Shown: in pieces, positions 1 to 7,900 of the stretch
Numbering within the stretch: the first letter of the stretch is position 1
How the letters are laid out: every line of letters begins with the position of its first letter
Assembly: GCF_037325665.1 (NCBI RefSeq)
Contig: NC_090253.1
Coordinates: 15,499,493 to 15,563,492, forward strand
Direction: 5' to 3'
DNA: 64,000 nt
Origin: Littorina saxatilis
Lineage: Eukaryota; Mollusca; Gastropoda; Littorinimorpha; Littorinidae
Position numbers and translations under genes: made by a program
Notes under the pieces: generated by a model
The model's input: the letters and a program-made list of their open reading frames with translations, nothing else
The model's database searches: none
Told to the model about the DNA's origin: nothing

Positions 1-176
1 TCGTATTGATTGACTGATTGATTTGAAGATGCAAATGAACTGTGTGTGCATTCAACTGTGTCCATACCAAATTTCAGACAAATAATCTAAATATTGGATT
101 TTCTGTTAATTTTTTCGAAAAATAAAACAAATTTGGGAAGTAGCAACTATGCGTTTCTTTTTTTGAACAGTATAAT

Positions 177-391
177 TAGGCAACCAAAAAAAAATAGTCT
201 GTTTACGGTAACCCGACCGACCCTATTTTTTTCGCGCGACCCTAGACTTTTTTTTGGCATTTGGGAAAAAAAACAAAAAAAAACAAACAAACGTAAAAAT
301 ATGGTTTTTTGGAGAAAAAAAAATTCCCGACCTACCGACCCTATTGTTTTGGCCTATGTTACCGTAAACAGACCTATTTTTTTGGGCCTTA
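177..391. mobile_element. MITE with ~33-bp terminal inverted repeats, copy 1
   Basis: The two ends are inverted copies of each other: an A-rich run followed by GTCTGTTTACGGTAAC on the left, and GTTACCGTAAACAGACC followed by a T-rich run on the right. The interior holds the phrases CCGACCGACCCTA and CGACCTACCGACCCTA. A second copy with the same ends and the same interior phrases lies at 39155-39507, so this is a dispersed family. No coding sequence is seen. The 114-codon open frame through it is an accident of A/T runs. Confidence 0.7.
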
Positions 392-811
392 TATATAACG
401 TTCCAATGGCATATCTTTCTGGTTTTTTTTTATACTGAGTTTTGGAATTTTGTCAGTCTATTTGTTTTTGGATTTCAGTTGTGCATTGCAGATTCAACTG
501 ACAAACAAACATACAGAGTAAAACCTACACAACCCCATTTACGGGTGTCGTAAACATTTGGCAGTCGCATCCACCAGACGAAGTAGTGATTCACTACGTC
601 ATTACGGTCAAGACAAGGCCCCTAACCTGTGAGGTAAATTAACTGCTGATGAGCCAACAACTTTAAAAGTGCCCACCTTCAGTCAAAAGTGATGACTTTT
701 AGGGCAAAGCAGAGCTTATACCAGCCTGTCATTAATTGGGCGAAGTCGACTACGCGAAGTATGCTTCGCAAAGCTGGCCGAACGGAGCTTTAATTAGCAC
801 TGAGTTTCTGT

Positions 812-983
812 AAAATTGCTCGCTCTTTACGGAGGGCACCTAGGATGTTCTCAAGCGAAGGGAAGTAACTCATTTTTGACCTGAGTTCAGGATGGGTCCA
901 AAAAGTGTTCGAGACAATCTGCAAAATTAATTCTTTAAAAATTGCTCGCTCTTTACGGAGGGCACCTAGGATGTTCTCAAGCG
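812..983 (+). repeat. 46-bp exact direct repeat, copies 126 bp apart
   Basis: The same 46 bases occur at 812-857 and 938-983, both including GCTCGCTCTTTACGGAGGG and CTAGGATGTTCTCAAGCG. Between them the sequence is unique. The second copy is followed directly by GTGAGT, a good 5' splice site, so it could end a non-coding first exon of the downstream gene. That role is a guess. The exact identity points to a recent duplication. Confidence 0.7.
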
Positions 984-1392
984 GTGAGTGTTCAAATGAA
1001 AGGGTGTTTGTACTGTGTGTAAAAGCTTGACAGTCTCAGTCTGTGATGCACGGTTCAAGTTACGGGAGGCTGACTGTGCCTTTAATGGCGAGTGTTTGTA
1101 TGCAGTGAAATGTTTATACAACAATCGTTTTTGACGTTAGTATGTGTATTTAAACGGTTGTATGTCGTCACAGGTCTCTAAAACCAAGGGACATTATGTG
1201 AATGAATCTTTTGCATTTTATTGGCGAGAGTGTTTGTATGCAGATTATACAACGCAATTTTCAAACGTTAGTACGTGTATTCAAATACTTTTACGTTCTC
1301 ACAGGTATCCAAAAGTAGGGACATTAACTGCCAGATGATGCGCCAAAAAAGTTTAAAAGTCCCTGCCTCCAGTCGGAATGACGAGGTCCACT

Positions 1393-1398
1393 TATAAA
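1393..1398 (+). promoter_or_regulatory. Possible TATA box of the UNC93-like gene
   Basis: TATAAA sits 32 bp upstream of the first usable ATG at 1430. A start site about 30 bp downstream would leave almost no 5' UTR, so this box is either fortuitous or serves a minor start. Confidence 0.2.
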
Positions 1399-1429
1399 AG
1401 TTGACGACGGACGGTCCAAGCGGAGGAAA

Positions 1430-1560
1430 ATGCCACTGACCGTGCCGATCAAATGGAAACAGAGGTTTGCCACCCCCCTGGCCCCCCAGCTAGAGGGTCA
1501 AGAGCTGCGGACTGTCGTGTTCGTTGCCATCTCCTTTCATGCCGTCTTCACTGGATACAG
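1430..1560 (+). CDS. UNC93A: UNC93-like exon 1 (residues 1-43)
   Basis: The ATG at 1430 has a purine at -3. The exon encodes a basic, proline-containing leader followed by the start of helix 1 (RTVVFVAISFHAVFTGY). It ends TACAG before donor GTGAGA, phase 2, and joins exon 2 to restore the helix-to-QNLQSSLN transition expected of the family. The exon is shorter than 200 nt and was placed by homology and phase. Confidence 0.75.
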
Positions 1561-1612
1561 GTGAGAGAGAGAGAGGGGGAGGGGGGCGGGAGAGAGAGAG
1601 AGAGTTGAGAGA

Positions 1613-1671
<59 letters not shown>

Positions 1672-1838
1672 GTCTTCACTGGATCAGGTGAGAGAGAGAG
1701 AGAGGGGGAGGGGGGCGGGAGAGAGAGAGAGTTGAAAGAGAGAGAGAGAGAGTTGAGAGAGAGGGAGAGAGAGGGAGAGAGAGGGAGAGAGAGGGAGAGA
1801 CAGAGAGACATACAGACAAGGCAGAGAGACAGACGCGC

Positions 1839-1926
<88 letters not shown>

Positions 1927-4900
1927 ACACCGAAACAGAGAGACAGACAGACAGAGACAGACAGAGAGACGGAGAGAGACAGAAAGAAACAGACCCACCG
2001 ACTAACAGACAGACAGGCAGACAGAGGGAGAAATAAATACTGATAAGATACAATTTGCAAAAGTTGTTTTCACCAGAGGGAGAATGTTCCACTTTGCAAC
2101 GACTACCTTAAATGGACGAAAATGGTGGGGCCATTTCGGCCGAAGAAAATAAATCCAAGAAACATCCCCATTCCATTCAATTGCCGAAAACGTGAAGGCC
2201 GTTTCGCGAAATTTTCCGAAAAAAAGGAGTCGAGAAATGTCCCCAATGTATTCACTATCATCGACACCTTGCAGGTCCATCCAGAACCTTCAGAGCAGCT
2301 TGAACGAGGAGAACGGTCTGGGGGTCATCTCTCTGGGCGTTCTGTACGGGGCTTGGATCTTCTCTGGCATCCTGACACCCACCTTCATCCGTTTCTTGAC
2401 CACCAAAGGTAAGACAAAATCTTAGATAACAAGAACATTTTTATCACCAGAGAATACAGCTATACGAACAAGCCACAATGGACCGGTTTCAACCTGCGCC
2501 TTCATCAGCGAAAAACAACAAAGTAAAAAGAAGAGAAGACAGAGAAAGAAAATGAAGAGAACAAGAAATTCCTCTGATAGGAAAAACACCCCCGTCAAGG
2601 GAAATAACCTTCTCAGTTGGTGGCAGTGAGAATGGTTATTTCCCTTTGACCAACGGGGGTGTCCGTCTATAAGTCGTTGTATAATTTTAATCCACCAATA
2701 ACTCCCTAACCGTGTGTTTGACTGGTCCCAATTTTTGTAAGGACCGTCTCAGGAATGTATAGAACCTGTTCACCAAGTTTGGTGACGATCGGCCCGTTCA
2801 TTCTTGAGATCTACTTGCGAACACAAACACCGCCACAAACACATCGAGTGAAACCTATACACAACCCTAATCCGGGGGTGTAATAAGCACAGAAGAACAC
2901 ACACAGAGTCTAACGTTACCTAACCTAAAAAAAACAAGTCGCGTAAGGCGAAAATACAATATTTAGTCAAGTAGCTGCCATTTTTCAGCAAGACCGTATA
3001 CTCGTAGCATCGTCAGTCCACCGCTCATGGCAAAGGCAGTGAAATTGACAAGAAGAGCGGGGTAGTAGTTGCGCTAAGAAGGATAGCACGCTTTTCTGTA
3101 CCTCTCTTTGTTTTAACTTTCTGAGCGTGTTTTTAATCCAAACATATCATATCTATATGTTTTTGGAATCAGGAACCGACAAGGAATAAGATGAAAGTGT
3201 TTTTAAATTGATTTGGACAATTTAATTTTGATAATAATTTTTATATATTTAATTTTCAGAGCTTGTTTTGAATCCGAATATAACATATTTATATGTTTTT
3301 GGAATCAGAAAATGATGGAGATTAAGATAAACGTAAATTTGGATCGTTTTATAAATTTTTATTTTTTTTTACAATTTTCCGATTTTTAATGACCAAAGTC
3401 ATTAATTAATTTTTAAGCCACCAAGCTGAAATGCAATACCGAACCCCGGGCTTCGTCGAAGATTACTTGACCAAAATTTCAACCAATTTGGTTGAAAAAT
3501 GAGGGCGTGACAGTGCCGCCTCAACTTTCACGAAAAGCCGGATATGACGTCATCAAAGACATTTATCAAAAAAATGAAAAAAACGTTCGGGCATTTCATA
3601 CCCAGGAACTCTCATGTCAAATTTCGTAAAGATCGGTCCAGTAGTTTAGTCTGAATCGCTCTACACACACACACACACACACAGACAGACGCACATACAC
3701 CATACCCTCGTTTCGATTCCCCCTCGATGTTAAAATATTTAGTCAAAACTTGACTAAATATAAAAAGAACAAAATCTAAGGAAGGAATGTTCTCAGAGAA
3801 CCCCCCCCCCCCCCTCCCCCTGCGGCGCATCTCTCTTGGAATTCTCCACGGGGCCTGGATCTTCACTGGCATCCTCACACTCACCTTCATCCGTTTCTTG
3901 ACCATTAAAGGTAGGTTCTCGGTGCCCCCCCCCCCCCCTCCCCCGGGTCATCTCTCTGGGCGTTCTCTACGGGGCCTAGGTCTTCCTTGGCATCTTCATG
4001 CCTACCTTCATTCGGTTCTTGGCCGCCAAAGGTAGGTTCTCATTGACCCCCCCCCCCTTTCCTATCATTTGTGTGTGTGTGTGTGGGGGGGGGGGGGGGT
4101 GAGGGGGTTGTTGTTCCTCTGTGTGTTTATCAGTTTTTGTCAGTGTGTGTTTGTTTTTGGTCAAAACACACCATCTTCTCCATCTGCTGCCCTGGCTGGC
4201 CCATGTTCTCCAAACCACGGCCACTTTCTATCTTTTGTGTATTCGTTCTTTTCTTTCCACGTTCATGTGTTTGTTTTGGGGCCTAACATACCTCCATCTC
4301 TCCGCACAGGCTCCATCATCCGTACAGGTTCCATCATGGTTGAGTATTCGTTCATTCGTTTATTTCGCTCTACGTTCATTTTTATTTTATTTTTATCCTA
4401 ACAAACCTCCATCTCTTCATTCCAGGCTCCATCATACTGGCCTGGCTGGCCCACGTTCTCTACACCACGGCCACTTTCTACCCGGCCTGGGAGCTGCTGA
4501 TACCCGCCTCCCTCCTGCTGGGGGCAGTGTCCGGCCCGCTCTGGACATCGCAGTCCCTCTACATCACAGCCTGTGGCTACTCGCACGCCAAGACGGCGGT
4601 CAGCAACCCCTATCACGTCTTCAGCCGCTTCAATGGCATCTTCTTCGCCATCTACGAGACCTCGCAGATCACAGGTATACGGCGGGTGGATAAATTGAGA
4701 GTATTTTCTGGCTTGCTGGGTGATACAAAGTTGACATGATTTGTTTTTAAACATTGAAATGGGAGGTTTGCTATATTTGAAAATAAACGAAAAAAACCAA
4801 CAAAAACCAACAACCAAGGAGCTACGTACTAGCAAGGGCGGATCCAGGATCTTAAGGAAGGGGGGGCACACCTAAACTTTTTTGCACAAACTTGAAGGCG

Positions 4901-7900
4901 CGAAGCGCCTGAATTGAGGGCGCAAAGCGCCCGAACATGCTCGGGGGTCCGGGGGCATGCCCCCCCGGAATTAGTTTTTTTCAAGGAAGCAAAATGCTGC
5001 AATCAAGGGCCACCTGAGCTCAGAAACTGTCATTTAATCATCTCTCTCTCTCTTTTTTTTCTTCCCTGAAGGGGGGGGCCCGGGCTCCCTTCGCCCCCCC
5101 CCCTCCCTAAGTCCGCTACTGACTAGCCTTACTAGGACCCTGTGCATTCACAAGCTTGAAATGTCTAAAATAAGAAAGATAGAATGAACCTTTTTTATGT
5201 AACTAAGTATCCGTTGCTCTATTTTATGACATTCGAAACACATCTTGTCTAAAAATGTGCCATCACATACTAGACGAACTCCGATAATAAGTCTGTCGGG
5301 GTTGTATGGCTTGTGCAAGACTGAATACTCTTGATTTCATTGAGGCAAACTTTCCACACGTGGTCCTTGTCCACGTGTTTCAGACACACCCTCGCTAATG
5401 ACTGGCCTATAATATCACGTGGGAAAGTTTGCTTCAATAAAAGCAAGAGTATTCACTGTGTCACTACCCATACAAACCAAACGGAGGTGTTTTTTTTCTC
5501 CGAACATCGTCTATTATTTCGTGCTCAGGAAACCTCGTGGCCTCGCTCGTTCTGCAGAACGGTCTGGGTAACCGTTCGGAGGAGATGAACTTCTTCCAGT
5601 GCGGGAGGGGGGACTGTCCTGCCTCGGACAACGCCACAGACTTCGAAGAACCCGAGGACTGGGTCACCGACGTTCTCCTGGCTTTCTACGTCACATGCAA
5701 CGTCATTGGCATCGTGGTGACGTATTTCTTCGTCATGCCGCTCCCCAAAAGCGACTGGAGCGTTGTGACATCAACGAAGGAGACTATGACGTCATTGTTC
5801 GTGACGCTGCGTCGCACGGAGATCATACTGCTGGTGCCGCTCTTCATCTTCCAAGGGATCCAGCAGGCCATTCTGTACAGCGAGTTCACCAGGGTACGTT
5901 GACACCATGCTGAGAGCACTCGCCCTTAAAGGCACACTCTTTCTCGTGAAAATCAAGTAAGTTCGGCAGTGTCTCGTCTCAGATCTGGCCTAGGCTTCGA
6001 CATGGGATAGGCCGAACACCCCCCCCCCACTTTTCACATATACCTAAAACCAATATCCTGACTGCTCAGTGTTGAGGGCCCCAAAGGGGGGGTATCATCA
6101 CGATCACGGGAAGGGAAATTTTAGCTTTCACGATCACAGTTACCTTGATTTTTGTTTTCACGATCACGAACACCTTGACGAATAATGGATCATAGAGTGA
6201 TACAGCTCTGAAAAATATACCTAAAACCAATATCCTGACTGCTCAGTGTTGTAGTGGTTTGGAATTTCGTGTATGAAGGTCTTAAGTTCTTTAAACGTCA
6301 CTATAGTGGCTTTTGCTAAATTGATTTATTAAAAACAAGTGTGCACAGCGGAAAGCACCAGTCTGTTAATTTTTGGTAAGTGACCAAGTGGAGGGATGGT
6401 CTTATAACATTTAAACTTCCTCCGAAAGCGGCGTATGGCTGCCTAAATGGCGGGGTAAAAACGGTCATACACGTAAAAGCCGTGGGAGTTTCAGCCCATG
6501 AACGAACAAACACTACCATTTAAACGCGGCGGCCTGGTCGGATCTGAGATGGTGAGCCAAATTGTTTTCATGACTGAGAAGGCGGACGCCCGTCTTCGCG
6601 TACGAACAAAACACGTCAACAAAAGAGCAAAGCCGGGCCAAACCCGGTCGGCGCAACACGGCATAGCGAAGCGGCGTAGCCTCGTTCATCTAATGTCAAC
6701 CCGGGTAAATTTCTGCTGTCGTGGCACTGAACAAATTATTTTCAGGACTGACACAGCAACGCGTTACCCTGCAAAGCAATAGATTGGCCAACCCGAAACA
6801 ATACAATTGTAGAGAAAGTAAGTAAATAAGTTTTGGTTCTCAGTTGATTTAGCGTCCCGGCCTTCAACCTTTGTTGGCTATGGCGGGACATGTTTGTAAG
6901 CAAGTAAGTAAGTAAGTAAGTACTAAGTAAGGTTGATTTTGTAAGTATGTAGGCCGCAGACAAGCACATTTTCAGTGAAAGTAAGTAAGTAAGCCTAACC
7001 CCAGTTGAGTAAGTACTGAAGTAACAGTAAGGCCTACTGAGCGGCAAGCCAACATGAAAGTATGAAAGTAAGTACTGTAGGCAAACAAGCACATTTCTAG
7101 TGTAAGTAAGTAAGTAATATAAGTCAGTCAGTAAGTAAGTAAGTTATAAGCAAGTAAGCTGATTTTGTTTCTGACTTGCAGTCTTACATCAGTTGTCCCA
7201 TAGGACTGCACATGGTGGGCTTTGTGATGGCGGCCCACGGGGCGACAACTCCTGTCGTCACGCTGCTCTTCAGCAGAGTTGTCCGGCACACAGGCAGGTC
7301 AGTACTGCGTGGTTGCTTCCCTTGCATCGCTGTGATGACCTAACCTGGCTTGATCATGCTGATGTGGTCTGGTCTCTCTAGTCAAAGCATGCAAATGACT
7401 TATGTTATATGGATGCTGTTGTTCTTGCTTACGGCTCAATATGTGTAGGCGACACGGGTCGCCTTAAAGGGGACCCCCAGCAACCCGCCCCCTCTCTTTT
7501 AAGACTCCGATTAGCCTTCCACTTCAACACGTACCAAAAGTTAATCTTTGAATAGTCTTTTTATTTTTTATTTTTGTAAATTTTTTTTCAATCTTTTTGG
7601 CTGAATTAATTTCATGGATGTGACAGGGCGACGCAATAGTCCCCCTTTTCACAGCAGCAGCTGCTCTGCAGAGTTGTCTTCTTTGAGCTTTTAGGTATTG
7701 AGAGCTCAAACTAGTCAAAGTCAAACGTTCACTTATTCGATGACAATGCCAATGACAACGGCGGTGAGACACCAGTGTTGTGGATCATGGAGAGCTGTGA
7801 ATGTACAAGGGTCTCTGTGCTGCTGTGTTTAACTGGTATGCTTTTGATAAAACCTTTGTGTCAAGCAAAGCAGGCCATTTTGTTTAATTTTGTTACACCC

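Larger units (their letters stand above)
392..1429. other. Upstream region of the UNC93-like gene; diverged local duplications
   Basis: No gene is seen. About 500-545 resembles the tail of the repeat family found at 2582-2883 (AAACCTA..ACACAACCC..GGGTGT). Segments around 645-700 and 1325-1385 are diverged copies of one another (both read AACTGC..GATG then TTTAAAAGT then CCAGTC or TCAGTC). Segments around 1085-1190 and 1218-1330 are also related (GGCGAG..TGTTTGTATGCAG, then CACAGGT..CC). The stretch is therefore built from old local duplications, with no sign of a coding exon. Confidence 0.5.
5922..6580. mobile_element. Foldback MITE (AAAGGCACA family) with two nested inserts
   Basis: The left arm (5922-6022) begins TTAAAGGCACA..CGTGAAAA and includes TCTCAGATCTGGCC. 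The right arm (6344-6407 and 6526-6570) includes GGTAAGTGACCAAGTGGAGG, GGTCGGATCTGAGATGGTGAG and TGTTTTCATG. The arms are imperfect inverted copies. The family recurs at 53782-54114, 55799-56731 and 58152-58530. Nested inside are a half element at 6075-6214 and a SINE fragment at 6417-6516. Confidence 0.6.

Noticed and set aside
1548-2092. Long Ser/Leu-rich open frames on the minus strand
   Set aside because: They are translations of (GA)n/(CT)n microsatellite with no splice or start support. The same applies at 10447-11316, 34024-34275 and 61919-62419.
3787-3910. Copy A of exon 2 as a functional alternative exon
   Set aside because: No acceptor in the right phase; the 5' third is missing and replaced by poly-C.
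6498-6782. 94-codon open frame MNEQTLPFKRGG..
   Set aside because: It crosses a SINE fragment, a target duplication and a foldback arm. Not a gene.
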